Positions 22,021 to 33,310 are shown, numbered from the stretch's first letter. The stretch: DNA of 64,000 nucleotides from Synchiropus splendidus (GCF_027744825.2 NC_071349.1:4216001-4280000); one strand, 5' to 3'. Numbers and translations: made by a program. The notes: a model not told the origin generated them from the letters alone.

Positions 22021-22423
22021 TGACGTTACAGAAATCGTCAGGAAGGACATAACGAATAAAGCGCTGGTGTCTGAAGTCGTGAGGCTCCTAAAACTACAAG
22101 GACCTGGTGGTAACAGACGTCGTGGACTGACCTGACTGAAGTTCAACCACAGTAAGGTCCATTTGGAGCCTGAATTTTTAAAAGCACCGTGGGTGATTGT
22201 GTTTTGAGGTTGCTGTTTTGTTTATTAATTATTTTAAATTATTATTTTATTGTTATTATTATTAAATTGTGGCCAACCATGATGGTTTTCCTTCTGGTTC
22301 TGACCCTGAATCCACCCACAACCAGGACACTACACCACACCTCATTGACCAGAGTGCTTCACCGACCAGCTCTACATCCTGAGGAGGATGTAGAGCTGGT
22401 CTGATCCGAGTATAAATGAAAAC
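22021..22423. other. Intervening sequence with hairpin, no gene
   Basis: About 400 bp between the LINE tail and the first Maverick codons. It contains an AT-rich part (22,200-22,270), a perfect 17-bp hairpin (22,364-22,401) and TATAAA at 22,411-22,416. The true left end of the Maverick probably lies here, but I cannot identify its terminal repeat. Confidence 0.4.
22364..22401. repeat. Perfect hairpin, 17-bp arms, 4-nt loop
   Basis: GACCAGCTCTACATCCT, loop GAGG, then its exact complement. Chance occurrence of such arms is unlikely. It sits about 20 bp upstream of the first possible ATG of the Maverick DNA polymerase region. It could be a terminal structure, a terminator-like element or a template-switch scar. 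Confidence 0.9.
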
Positions 22424-25400
22424 ATGGAGTCCATTTTTTTTTTCGCTGAGAGAGAGGATAATCGTATTTTAAATATTGTTCCTGCATCATCTCGGGAAGG
22501 TAGGGCTGATACCTCTTTAGACAATGGCGATTGGTAAGAAAGGTTTGTTGATAATCAACAGACGGCTAATTCAGGGACACCAGCTCAAGCAAACTCAAGA
22601 AGACACTGCATGCCAAAATTATTGGTAAAAAATGATGACATCTCTACAGTCTCTAGTTGGTAGTGATGGAACTGATCAGCTTTGCTTTGCAATCAGCCTT
22701 TCTTGTCTCCTTAATCCTAACCGTACGTATCAAGATTGTGTTGAGTTGGGGAGGGAATTACAAAACAAAGCTGGTTTAGATTCTCAAACACCTATCACAT
22801 TCACAGATATACCCCTGTTTGAATGGATAGTGAGGTGTAAAATTGTTGTGTTTCATAAAACAACAGCAAACCAACCATTAGCGCATTATGCCACAGGTTT
22901 TGCTGATGGTTCGGATCCTTCATACTTGTTTCTACTTCAGGGACACTATTGCGGGGTAAAAAACCCAAAGGGTTTTTTAGGAAGACGTCACTTTTGCGTC
23001 AGCTGTCATAAGGGGTATGAAGATAAATCACAACACATCTGCAAAGGTCACCGTAGCGTTTGTCACAATCCTGTTTGCCCTACAGAGGTCCCAAAGCCTG
23101 TAACTTGTGGCGATGGTTGCCGGGTTTGTAGAACACCTTCCTGCATTGTGAGACACAAAGAGATTGGCGCTAATGGGAGCAGTCTCTGCCAGATATACAA
23201 AAAATGTGAAAAACGCGGAAGGTGCCGGTATATCCCATTAAAACAGGGTAAACCTAACAGTTGTTGCGGGGTGCTTAAATGTAAAATCTGCAATGTAGAA
23301 TTATCATCGACAAACGAGGTCCACCAGTGCTACATTCAGCCCATTGCCAGGAAGACTGAGCATCCTGATCTGTTTTGTTGTGATTTTGAAACGTTTACAG
23401 ACGACCAAGGTAGACATGTCCCTTCTTTAGTGTGTGTAAAGACGCAGAGAGGTGAAGAATAGATGTTTAATGGTCTCGAATGTGTTCGAGCGTTTCTTTT
23501 ATATTTCAGAAAGAATTGGTTTAGAGTTGTGTTTTTGTTGCACATAATGCCAGGGGCTTTGACAGCGTCATTGTCTTGAGAGGTATGCTTGACGAAGGGT
23601 TAATACGTAAGAGGATAATCATGACCGGTAGTAAGATATTTGTCTTGAGGATCCTCACTACAAGCTAAAATTTATCGACTCTCTCTCATTCCTAGCCATG
23701 CGACTCAGCTTCATGCATAAAGCTCGAGGTTTCACCGAGCAGTGCAAGGGTTTTTTTCCACACAAGTTGAGCTTGAAAGATCGTCTGCATTACATAGGGG
23801 TGTATCCTCCTCCATCAGACTACGGCTTCGAGGGCATGTCAGACCCTGAACAGAAAGATTTTTAAAGCTGGTATGATACTGTGCGTGATAATTCTTTCAA
23901 TTTCAGGAGTGAAGCTATTCACTATTGTAAAAATGATGTTGACATTCTGGCCAGAGGATGCATGATATTTAGAGAGGAGTTTTTTAAAGAAACAGGTGTT
24001 GCATTCTCGTCCATAACAATCACCTCTGCGTGTATGGCTGTTTTCAGGACCAACTTTTTAAAACCAGACACATTAGCAATACCATGTCCCAACAATTATG
24101 TAATAAAAGGTAACAAGAGGTTCTCACATGCTTCCATCCATTGGTAGCTATGGGAATCACACAGACAGGGCATTTTGATACAACATGCCTTGAACCGTGG
24201 GGAGATGGTGTTTGGCCAGTATTTTGTTGACGGTTATGCTAAAGTTGACGGTGTTAAGCAGGTCTGGGAGTTTTATGGATGTTTCTCCCACGGTTGTCCT
24301 TCATGTGTCGACCCACATGCAGTCTGTCTGTTAAGAGGTAGACCATATGGTGAATTCTACTCTGCTACGATGGAGAGAGAGCAGGCGTTAAAGTCTGATC
24401 ATGAGGTGCATCTTATTACCATCTGGGAACACGAATGGCGTTCACTTCGACAATCGTGTGATAATCTCAGAGATTTTCTCTTAGATTTTGACACCCCTGA
24501 GCCTCTCAACCCTCGTAATGCCCTCTACGGCGGTAGAACCAGCGCTTTAAAGCTGCGTTACACGGCCAACCTGGTGAAAAAGTTGATTACGCTGATGTCA
24601 CCTCTGTATCCTTACGTCAACAGCACGTGTTCCTAGGTCACCCCCGAAAAATTCACAAGGACTTTGGGGATCCCAGACAGTACTTTGGTCTTATCAAGGC
24701 GGTTGTCTATCCTCCTCGGGTTTTATATTACCCGTTTTACCCTACAGAGGACCAGGCGGTAAATTACACTTCACGTTATGCAGTATCTGTTCAAGTCGTA
24801 TTGTCCAAGACAGTGGCTGTACGCATAATGATGATGAGCGTGCTTCGACAGGGGTCTGGGTCACGGTTGAGTTCAACAAGGCTCTGGACAAGGGATACAA
24901 GGTGGCCAAGATTATCAAAGTATGGCATTTTGATAGATCTAGCGATTGTATTTTCACAGGTTACATCCGTACATTCCTGAAGGGCAAGCAGGAGGCTTCT
25001 GGTTACCCTGCTGAGGCCGTTGATCAGGAAAGCCACGACAAATACATTTAGGATTATCAAGCACATCGGGGGATTTTGCTTTGTGCTGATAAGATTTGTC
25101 ACAACCCTGCAAAGAGACAGGTGGCTAAGGCTTTGGTTAATAGCCTTTGAGGCAAGTTCTGTCAGAAAGAGAACATGTCTCAGGTTTCTGTAGTGTCAGA
25201 CCCCAACGAGTTTTTCAGTTTCTTGCTTTCAGGGAAATACGAGGTCAGCTACTTTAACATGCTGGATGAGAAAAAAGTTGTGATCCAGTGGCGTTACAAG
25301 GGTCTCTACCCTCCTGGTAAAAGCACCAATGTTTTTATGGGAGCTTTTACTTGCAGAAGGATGTTCTCTATGTTGACACAGACAGCTTGATATATGTGGT

Positions 25401-25749
25401 GAAAGACAGCAAGACGCCTTTAAAATTAGGTAACTATCTCAGTGATCTGACTGATGAACTCGACGGGGATAGCATCGAGGACTTCGCTTCGGCGGGTCCT
25501 AAGACATATGGTTATAGGACCAAAGGACAGAAGAAGGTTGTGATGAAAGTTAAAGGTATCATGCAAACAAAAGAGTCTTTTCAGCAGATAAACTTTGACT
25601 CCGTCAGAGATCGTGTAGAGGGCTATTTACAGAATTCACCTGATGGGGTGCTTGAGACCCATCAACACAATATTGTGAGGGATAAAAAGAACATCACTTT
25701 AAAAAACAGATCAGTTCCTACAAAACTCGATAAGAGACATGTGCGATAA
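22424..25749 (+). pseudogene. Maverick family B DNA polymerase (PolB), inactivated
   Basis: Protein-primed replicative polymerase. The region may start at the ATG at 22,424 (a T-run follows). The longest open stretch is 22,632-23,462, with a Cys-rich zinc-binding-like zone (near 22,990-23,330) and the exonuclease I box DFETF (near 23,382). Exo III appears as YCKNDVDILARGC (near 23,922-23,960). The polymerase A box DVTSLYPYVN is split by a frameshift near 24,600. The B box reads LVNSL-stop-GKF, with TGA for the usual Trp near 25,149. The C box YVDTDS is intact near 25,369-25,386. I count at least six disabling changes. Next gene: ATPase, about 70 bp on. Confidence 0.88.
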
Positions 25750-25820
25750 GAGACGATTTTTTTTGTACGGCACAACCAAACCTTTTGGGTTCTGAGTTTT
25801 GAGTGGATGACTGGGTCATT

Positions 25821-26362
25821 ATGGAAGAAATTCATTTTGATCCGCGCTTGAAAACATCATTTTCATGTCTAGTGGTGGGACCATCAGGGTTAGGAAAGAC
25901 CCATGTATACTTGTGATGGATGATGTCAATTGTAAATAAAGATTGTATGTATGTATACGTCTTTTGAACCTATGTACAGTGAATTGCAAAAGATGAATAA
26001 AAATATCAAATTCATTGAAGGTTTACCTAAATCTTTTGAAAATGAAGATGTATTTCCTTCTGATAGAAAACATTTGACAGACATCATAAAAATATGAGTG
26101 TTATAATGGTGACGTAAAACTTATTTCATCGTAGTAAATATAGTTGTATCCTCGCAATAAAACGCAGATAAAAGTTCTTGCTCAACAAGTTTACCCGTCT
26201 CAAAGAGTTTTCTTTCAAGAAAGCTTTGAAGATGCTACAGCTGGCGCTCACGGGTACTTAATTGTTGATCTAACACCCTCATGTCCAGAACGCTACAGAC
26301 TAAGGACTGGGATACTTCCTCATCAACGTCACACTGTGTCCATACCAAAAACGTCTGCTTAA
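25821..26362 (+). pseudogene. Maverick packaging ATPase (A32/FtsK-like), broken
   Basis: Genome-packaging ATPase. The N-terminus reads MEEIHFDP (from 25,821), followed by an intact Walker A box GPSGLGKT (near 25,883-25,906). The frame then fails, with stops from about 25,916. A second block (KFIEGLPKSFENEDVFPSD, near 26,005-26,060) matches the segment before Walker B, but the Walker B region itself is deleted. The C-terminus is open at 26,144-26,362 (GYLIVDLTPSCPERYRLRTG). Tandem downstream of PolB on the same strand. Assignment rests on Walker A and gene order. Confidence 0.75.
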
Positions 26363-26365
26363 GTC

Positions 26366-27406
26366 ATGTCAGCACATATAAAAAGAAACGCAGGTTTACT
26401 TAAGGAACTATACCATGCTCCTTAAATGAAACGTAAAGACATTTTGATGCATAGTTCTCGGGACTTTATTCAAGCTCTCGATGAGATCGCCCTGAACGTT
26501 TTGAAGGGGAATGTACTGTTGTCGCAGGCTCAGTTAAAAAAAACTGAAAAAACAGAAGAAAAACATCTGTCACGGGTCAAGGACGTGGAGCGGGACCCAA
26601 GCGCAGTGGTGAAAGTCACAAAAGGCAGGACCGAGTCAAAAACAATATTTTAATAATTAAACAACAAAATCACGACAGAAAGCGTCACCGAACCGGGAGA
26701 CACAAGATAAAGTCTAAATGTCCAAAACAGAGTAACCAAACGAGCCGAAGTCCATATACAAGAATAAGAGACCAAACAGAAAGCGTCACCAAACTGGGAG
26801 AATCAAACCAACTTAAATTTGGGAACGGAGAGACGAAAGTACAATGAACAGAGATAGAGACAAAAGAAACCAGGAAAGGCGGAAACAGGAAGAAACCGAA
26901 CACTAACTCAGGCACCAGGGTTTAAGACAAAGAAATCCAAAATAAGCTAACTAGCGCACAGAACAAGAGAACGAACAAGGAGAGCCAAGAGAACGAGGAG
27001 TTACCACAGGGAACAAAGGAGAGCGTCACAGAAACTAGAGAAGAAATCACAGGGAACAAAGGACTCCATCTGCAGGAACTAGAGGAGTCGATCACAGGGA
27101 ATAATAGGGGACGATCTGGCACACGGTGCTGGAGTCCAGGTGCTCTAATACTCAGGTGATCTGGGGTTGATTGGCTCCAGCCATGTGCCACACAAACAGG
27201 AAGAACGGAGGAAGAAAACAAAACAAGACTCGCATGACAAAATAAAAGCGGAATCATGAGAACATCAGACTCTTGGCTAATAAAAAGGCGTGCGTGAAGC
27301 GTAGATGAAGGATTCTTATAAAGCAATCGGGAGGATTCCTGTTGCCGTTGCTAGCGGCTGCCGTTCCAATCATTGGAAATCTAATAGGAGGACTTGTAAA
27401 GAAGTA
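26366..27406 (+). pseudogene. Maverick small protein with hydrophobic Gly-rich C-terminus, split by an insertion
   Basis: Starts at the ATG at 26,366, four bases after the ATPase stop. The N-terminal part contains SSRDFIQALDEIALNVLKGN (near 26,450-26,510), with a TAA at 26,423-26,425. The gene is interrupted at 26,567 by a 693-bp insertion and resumes at about 27,261, ending GGFLLPLLAAAVPIIGNLIG plus a short Lys tail and a TAA at 27,404-27,406. The tail is strongly hydrophobic and Gly-rich, as expected for a membrane-active virion peptide. Function is inferred only. Such a small gene between ATPase and core-like protein is usual in fish Mavericks as I recall them. Confidence 0.65.
26568..27260. 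mobile_element. Non-autonomous insertion, 693 bp, with AACATC duplication
   Basis: Flanked by AACATC at 26,562-26,567 and 27,261-27,266 (8 bp if one mismatch is allowed, which would suit hAT). It begins TGTCACGGGTCAAGG and is rich in A and G on +. Removing it restores continuity of a Maverick gene. A 75-bp piece of the same family (CACGGGTCAAGACGTGGAGC) lies at 55,077-55,150 inside a satellite array. Long reverse-strand open frames inside are compositional. Terminal repeats are not clear. Confidence 0.72.
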
Positions 27407-27413
27407 AAACACG

Positions 27414-28242
27414 ATGAAGACTGTCCAGAAAATGTATCTGGTCTCTCCTCAGCAAATTAACCAGTTATCAAGTCCAACCTCCGACATCTGTGAAACTGCC
27501 AAAGATGAATTGAATGAGAAGATGAGGACCATTCTGAATGATTCTCAGTTAAACTCGTATGAGAAGATTAAAAAGTATGATGCTCTATTGCAGAGATATT
27601 TAACCTTTACAAAACAGGATCAGAGAGACCAAAGGAGAGTAACTCTGACTTTACAACGAGACAGAGTCAGCGATCACCCCCACGACTCTGACAGTCGTGT
27701 CGAAAGTGTTCTAAAAACACCCTTTGTAACAGATGACTTGGGTCAGGATATTCTAAATATCCTTCCGTCAAAAGCTCGAAGAAATGCTGAATACATTATC
27801 CAGAGGATATCCAAAAATGGTGATGGTTGGAATATGAATGGCAAATTTATGTATGAAGGAAATGCTGTAAAAGGCTCTCATGTGATTGATATATTCAAGT
27901 ACCTTTCCCTACCGCATAATAAAAGAAGTTCTCCATTACCTGCGGGATGGTCCTAGTTTCTCGTCACATTATTAAAGCTAAACATCCCTCTCACACTGCT
28001 GTCCAATCCTGAAGCGAGGGCTCAATATCAGAGACTTAAATCGAATTCTATCTTGCGAAAGAAAAGTATAGCTGAAAGCTGGTCTCCTGATTACAGATTT
28101 TTTTTTAACACACGAACAAACAAAATAGGATTAGTCACAATAGTCTTTAAAATACAGAAGAGAACAGAGTATGTTGTTTCCACGGACAGTGTGCACATCT
28201 TTTTAGACATTGTTGATGTCCTTTCACAAAGTTGTATACCAT
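27414..28242 (+). pseudogene. Maverick core-like conserved protein (function unknown)
   Basis: Open for 180 codons from ATG 27,414, eight bases after the previous stop: KTVQKMYLVSPQQINQLSSP, then a charged helical stretch (LNEKMRTILNDSQLNSYEKI) and KYDALLQRYLTFTKQ. Further on come DDLGQDILNILPSKARRNAE (near 27,730-27,790) and FMYEGNAVKGSHVIDIFKYL (near 27,847-27,906). The frame shifts after GW at about 27,950 and continues to about 28,242 through LLSNPEARAQYQRLKSNSIL. Proteins of this kind recur in fish and invertebrate Mavericks next to the ATPase. The role is unproven; a virion-associated or morphogenesis role is possible. Confidence 0.68.
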
Positions 28243-28689
28243 GAGGTCATATTTTAAGGTATCGTCACTGTATAGACTTAATACTTCTTGGATACACAGC
28301 CCTCTAGCACGATGATGGAGGTAGAAGATGCAATGATGACTGTGATTGCAAACTCCAATAGTTTGCTACCTCTATTGTTCCTCCTTTGCCCCGAATGTTT
28401 CCATTTTCATCGTTCTCACCAGTACATCCGTACGAATATATTTTCCCCGAGCTTCTCCTGGACGGGAATCAAAAAAACATAAAAAACTAACTGAAGCTTG
28501 TGCCGTGGAACTTGATCCTCCTTTATTGAAAGTAATGGTCTCAGGAACATCCAAAAATCCAAACTTAACGGTCAAAACCTATATGTCCATGTTGTTCTTA
28601 ACAACCCAACACAAATCAACCACGAGCTTACCTTGCGCATCCGCCGTTTTTTTCAAAAGACAAAAGTGGCCTTCAAATTAAAACCCACA
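28243..28689. other. Convergence zone between the two Maverick gene sets
   Basis: About 450 bp between the + and - gene blocks. A + frame near 28,378-28,485 reads like protein (Pro- and Tyr-rich, EYIFPELLLDGN) but is short and unplaced. No terminator-like structure is obvious. Confidence 0.4.
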
Positions 28690-29110
28690 TATATTTATGT
28701 AAAGCACTAAACCACAAAACGACTACCTAACAGTGTAAACAATATCAAGTGAAACTTACTTTGGCACTTACAATGACCACATACAAACGATAGAGGGTTC
28801 TGTAGTAGACCATTGTTGTACTTGATGTTGCCTGAATGTTTCTTGAGAAACTTTAAAATACTTTCAGGGTAATGTGCAAAGTAGGGCCCCATTCCAAATC
28901 AGTCAAAGAAAGTTGTTCTACCGTCTTCTTCGAGAGTTAAACTCTGCCAGTGCTCTCCTGGTTTATGTGCCGGATGTGTGTTGACGATTAAATATTCAGG
29001 CGGTCTGAGGGGGTTGTGTAAATTGAGGCAACTTATCCGACGGCCATACACCGTAAAATGTGTCGCTCAAGAGACCTCTCAGCAGCCTCTGTAACTGGAG
29101 ACTGTCCATA
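28690..29110 (-). pseudogene. Maverick adenain-like cysteine protease
   Basis: Processes virion proteins in adenoviruses and presumably here. On -, the blocks are LLSDTFYGVWPSDKLPQ (near 29,035-29,085), then a HPAHKPGEHWQ stretch with the catalytic His (near 28,950-28,983), TLEEDGRTTFFD (near 28,911-28,947) and an open part from 28,892 with FAHYPESILKFLKKHSGNIK and the catalytic Cys region FVCGH (near 28,775). The order His, acidic residue, Cys fits the adenain fold. Stops and frame changes near 28,905 and 29,000 break it. The second Cys-box residue context (Tyr after CGH) is altered. It follows the capsid gene on the same strand. Confidence 0.8.
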
Positions 29111-29115
29111 ACTTT

Positions 29116-30805
29116 TTAATAATAGTCCACCAGCACTTGTCTTTTCGCATCAATCTCCAGAATGGAATCATAACAAGCGTACACAATCAGTATTACGGTG
29201 TTTGGTAAGGGTACTATGAATCTCATCTCCAGTCTTAAATTCCCATTTGAGACAGGGGAGAGAGCGTCGTTGTCGTCGGCTGGATTGAGATTAAATGCAA
29301 ACAGTGAATAACCGCTGTTAAAACCTTCGCAGTCAATGCTTAGAGGTAGATCCTTCAAATGTCTTCCTGTAGCTAAAATCATGGTATAAAACTCACTGAC
29401 TGAAATACCGTGATTAAACTGAGGTTAAAAAGCTTTAGCGGGGATCTGTTGGCCGTCCTGACAGAGGGCGAGATATTCAGTGTTGTAATGATGAAAATTG
29501 AACGGGGAGAGATCTCTCATACCGGTAAATGCCTCATGATGCACCATCCCTAAAACCACGTATTTAGGTATTGAACCCAGAAATAAATTATCCTGGGTAC
29601 ATATTAATGAGTTTTCTGGAATGGAGTATGTTTTTACATTGACTCGTGAGAGTGGGCAGAGAGCATTTCCTTTAAAGAAACGCTCTGCATGACCTATTCT
29701 CACAGCTGGCGAAACAGTGACTTTGTAACGTTGATTTAAGCAGGTGACTCAAACGCAGATTGGAATCAGAACATGGGTATTTAATTGTGCAGAACAGGAA
29801 GAGTCTTCTGATGCCGTGGTGGAGATCCCAGACAAGTGGCTGGTGAGGGTCCAGGAGTCCAGCTGGCTGCGCTATGGCAATGAAGGAGGTGAAGGTTGTG
29901 GAGTAGAGGTGCAGGCAGGCTGAAGTTCTAAGGCAGAAAAGACCGACTGAAATAACTCAGATAATGCAATATCCAGGCAGTGGCAAATAGTGGAATATCT
30001 CGCTTGAAGACAAACCATGAAGGGTTGACGAACAGGCGAGGACTGGCAGGTTGGTCGGGTCTTTATACCTTCAGGAGATTGGAGGCAGGTATGGATGTGA
30101 CTAGGTGGGTTGGGCGGTGACGTCAGCGGAAGAGGTTGTGACAGACTTTCTTCACAAACAGAGAGGCGCCAAGGATTTTCAGACGAAAGGTGGAGTCGCG
30201 GGGTGCGGTCAGGCAGAAGGCATCATTCGCCCTAGTGAGTTTAATAACAGTGTCTCACAGAAAAATATGTCGCCGTGGAGAGGACCGAGAAGATGTTCTT
30301 CTCTGGATCTGCTCGTGAACTCTGCCCGTTTATTCAGGCCTGCGTTGGGACCGTTTACAGTCAACCAACACAGGTGTGTCTTGGTAAAAAAGACCGGCGC
30401 TAAACTGTGTTTTAAGAGTGTCGCCTGAAAAGTTGAGAAGTGTTTTGATCATAGCTCTGTACGGGTGAGTGGAACTGGACTGCGAAATCCTCCGATCCCC
30501 CAGGACCACATCACACTGGTCAAAGATGGTGTTTAGAGGATAATTCATGAGACCGACTGTTGCGTCGTTAGCCAGCGGTGTGCTATCAGTGTTAGTAATT
30601 CTTGCACGCACGTGTAGAAGGGTGTCGTTTAGGTCTAGATACTTTTCACCGTCTCCTGCTATAAAAAAACTCAATCGGTCCTCCTTCGCTGATAGCGGCT
30701 ACTGGAGCAATTTCAGTGTAAATTGGAAAGCTGCGTAATTGGCGGCGTGAATAAATCCAGTTCTGCCAATGTGCATTCAGCAGATTTCTGGTGTAGGAGT
30801 GCCAT
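29116..30805 (-). pseudogene. Maverick major capsid protein (double jelly-roll hexon-like), split by an insertion
   Basis: Main shell protein of the presumed virion. The start is placed at ATG 30,805 (MALLHQKSAECTLAELDLF). A frameshift near 30,710 precedes an open stretch: GDGEKYLDLNDTLLHVRARI (near 30,600-30,655) and VGLMNYPLNTIFDQCDVVLG (near 30,495-30,555). IKLTRANDAFCLTAPRDSTF follows near 30,180-30,245. A 419-bp insertion then interrupts it. It resumes at 29,718 with SPAVRIGHAERFFKGNALCP, and the C-terminal part LNPADDNDALSPVSNGNLRL ends at 29,116. Order and motifs match Maverick capsid proteins as I know them. It is non-functional. Confidence 0.85.
29725..30143. mobile_element. 419-bp non-autonomous insertion in the capsid gene
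   Basis: Bounded by GACTTT at 29,719-29,724 and 30,144-30,149. Taking it out with one GACTTT rejoins the capsid reading frame across SLFVKKV and TVSPAVRIG. It starts GTAACGTTGATTTAAGC and ends GGAAGAGGTTGTGACA. No coding capacity and no clear terminal inverted repeat. Family unknown. Confidence 0.72.
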
Positions 30806-30825
30806 GTTACTGTATATAAGGTTTT

Positions 30826-31258
30826 TTAAAATATATCAGAGCTCCCTCTGGACTTCCTCTTGGCCCGTTTGCTTCTGTCAACTGACTTCTTTCTTTTTTT
30901 GTTTGGACGTTTATTTGAGCTCTGTCTTACACGTCGTCCTGGAGGGCGTCTCTTTGTCCTTCGTGATAAGACGGCTATACCGCCTGACCCTTCCTGTCTC
31001 TGTTGATCGCTCATTCCTCTCACGGTATGGGTGAACATATCCAAGGCTATGTTACCCACGTCTTATTTGAGATGGGGTTTCGCTTTGACAATTCCTGATG
31101 ATCCATGATACAAACCAAAACATTTTTGAGAAGAGGGAACGGATGCCTCGTCCGTACATAACCGGGTCACCGTAGAAACCGGGTAGATCTCCGCCCACCT
31201 GTTTTTCATAATATTGTACAAATCTGTGCGGGTCGTCTCTTAAGCCTGTGTGGACCAT
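30826..31258 (-). pseudogene. Maverick basic virion protein (pVI/pX-like), frameshifted
   Basis: The N-terminal part, from ATG 31,258, has HRFVQYYEKQVGGDLPGFYG and a hydrophobic stretch after GIRSLFSKMFWF. A second frame, from 31,059, starts GNIALDMFTHTVRG and has many Lys/Arg (RRTKRRPPGRRVRQ, RPNKKRKKSVDRSKRAKRKS). A hydrophobic or amphipathic start followed by a very basic tail recalls adenoviral minor core and capsid proteins that bind DNA. The frame shifts near 31,060-31,085. It lies 20 bp upstream of the capsid gene. Confidence 0.7.
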
Positions 31259-31360
31259 TGTGTTTGTTTATGACTTGGTCTGCAAAGGCTGGTTATCTCT
31301 CTGGTGTTGTGATGATGAATGGATTTCCAGACGACGATTAAAGGGTTATATAATATCCTC

Positions 31361-32223
31361 TCAAGTAACAGGTCTAAAGTGTAGAGTCACCACCACCTTT
31401 CCAAAGGTAAAATTGACTGGTTTGTTAAGATCTGATTTAATTTGTAACTGAATATTTTCAATATGGCTCTTGGCAACCGGTAAATAGTAAGCAGGGTTAA
31501 AATGCTGTGTGATTATATCTGAGTAACTACCCTTGATTTCCACCATTCTTAAGAGCGGTGCATACGCATCCCCTACAAGCTGCGGTCTTACAGCGTCGCT
31601 GTAACAGTAGCGATGGTAAAACCCCGCTTTTAAATCAGGATGGGGCGCTCTGAACTCACTTAAAAAGCATTAGGTTCTGACCGTCTCCTTGAAGATCAAT
31701 TTTTTGCCGTGCACCGTCAAACAGGAAGCGTATATCGTCATTGGTTTTTTTAAAGGTTTGCTCCAACTCGGTTGAAATCTGATTAATAGAGTTTTAATAT
31801 CCACCCTTGAACTTCAGTTTGGAAATATCTCTTCCCGCCATTTTGAAATGTCAATCAACCACTCGCGATTCGTCTTTTGTCCTCTGAGCTGAGGCGCTGG
31901 CGTCTCATGGCTCTGTGAAATTCATCTTTATAGCGCCGCAACCTGTTAGCATCTGATTCTGATCCCCTCGGGGGAGTCGTGTTTGTGTTGGAATCAGGTC
32001 CTCTAGGGTTCGGTTTCCAGTAAAATGATGCCGCATCCTCCGGAATATTATTCCATGTGTGAGGGTATGTAATCTCCGTCAAAGCAACCTCCCATTTTCC
32101 GTTTAAATCGATATGTTGTGCTAAATCAACGCGGAAAGTACCAATCGAGTTGTCTTTAAAAACTTTTGCACTGGCCTTTGATGGTAAAGTCACATAGAAG
32201 CGTGCGTTCTTTGAGCCGTACAT
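31361..32223 (-). pseudogene. Maverick penton-like minor capsid protein
   Basis: The start at ATG 32,223 gives YGSKNARFYVTLPSKASAKV and DLNGKWEVALTEITYPHTWN (near 32,045-32,100), typical of the vertex protein of Mavericks. The middle, 31,550-31,850, has stops and frame changes with readable ELEQTFKKTNDDIRFLFDGA (near 31,697-31,757). The C-terminus reads FNPAYYLPVAKSHIENIQLQ to LHFRPVT, ending at 31,361. It sits between integrase and the basic protein on -. Confidence 0.8.
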
Positions 32224-32257
32224 GATGATATGATGCCTGTTGTAAAGGAGGATCGTC

Positions 32258-33310
32258 TTATATATTTTTTATACCTGAAGCTTTTACCCACCTTTTGAAT
32301 TTTTCAGGCCAGTTCTTCCACTGGACAAAGACCTGTCTTTCTCCTTTAACGACGCGTTCCTTGAGAATCTTTTCAGCGTGAAATACTTCCTTAACCAGTT
32401 GCACTCTTTGTAATTCTTGATCATAAAATGACCGCTGGATGGGTTCACCGTCGAAATCTTTCAATTTATGTACAGGCGGGTTGCGGTGGATACATTCAGT
32501 TATCGTGAATATCTCTTCTGTAAAACTCTGCTCATACTTTTTGTGAAATACACCTCATAGTTTTGATATCCTAACATGATCGCCCTCCTTAAATTTTGGC
32601 TTCTGCCGACCTTTCGACGGTCTAATGTAAAGATTGTCAAACACTTGCAGACTATTTTCTTTAGTTACTTCCATCGGTGTCATTTTTATACTACTGTGAT
32701 AGCTGTGATTATAACTCTTTACTAGATCCTGTAAAACCTCGATGTAATGTAATCTTTTTAGCTGTAAAATATCTCCACATCCGATTTTTAAGAGTGCAGT
32801 TAAATCTCTCAACCACAGAGGCCTTAAAGTCACTCGCTGTTGAAAAATGAATAATTCTCTTCCTTTCCATCAAAGCCCGGAAACTCTTGCTAAAAAATGC
32901 TTTCCCATCATCCGTCTGTAGCTTTGCAGGCGTCCCGCTCTCATCCAGCACTGATTCAAACGCCTTCATTGTCTCTTTTTCTTTTTAAAATGCGTAAATA
33001 GGCCTTCTTTGAAAATACATCTATAACGGTCAATAAGTAATTTTGATCGTTGTTATATCTAGCCAATGCCTGCATGTCCCATCAGTCGGCCTGGAATTGT
33101 TGAAGAGGCCTGTGAACAAATACTCTGCTTCTCGGCTGGTTTACGCACGGTGTAAGCATCCTGTTTTGATGAAAAATCTTCAATAGATTTAGAACTGACT
33201 GGTTTTCCAGTCTCATCCTGCACCCCTGGACGAAGGCGACTCACACCTCCAGAGGTCCCGGGGTGAAGAGGATTGTAATAAACTCTTTTAATGATGTGTT
33301 TCACCGTCAT
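32258..33310 (-). pseudogene. Maverick integrase (retroviral-type, with chromodomain), broken
   Basis: Integrates the element. The N-terminus, from ATG 33,310, reads TVKHIIKRVYYNPLHPG, a start shared with element 2 at 62,516. The DDE core has LLTVIDVFSKKAYLR (first Asp, near 33,015-33,060), KLQTDDGKAFFSKSFRALME (second Asp, near 32,870-32,930) and a VERFNCTLKNRMWRYF region with the Glu (near 32,765-32,815). After YEVYFTKSMSR-like sequence, the C-terminal chromodomain part reads LKERVVKGERQVFVQWKNWP (near 32,305-32,365). Frame changes occur near 32,990, 32,800 and 32,555. Confidence 0.85.

Noticed and set aside
22411..22416. TATAAA as promoter of the Maverick polymerase
   Set aside because: It lies only eight bases before the first possible ATG, too close for a normal TATA box for that start.
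26685..27326. Long hydrophobic open frames on -
   Set aside because: They lie within a non-autonomous insertion of biased composition (A/G-rich on +) and show no family motifs.
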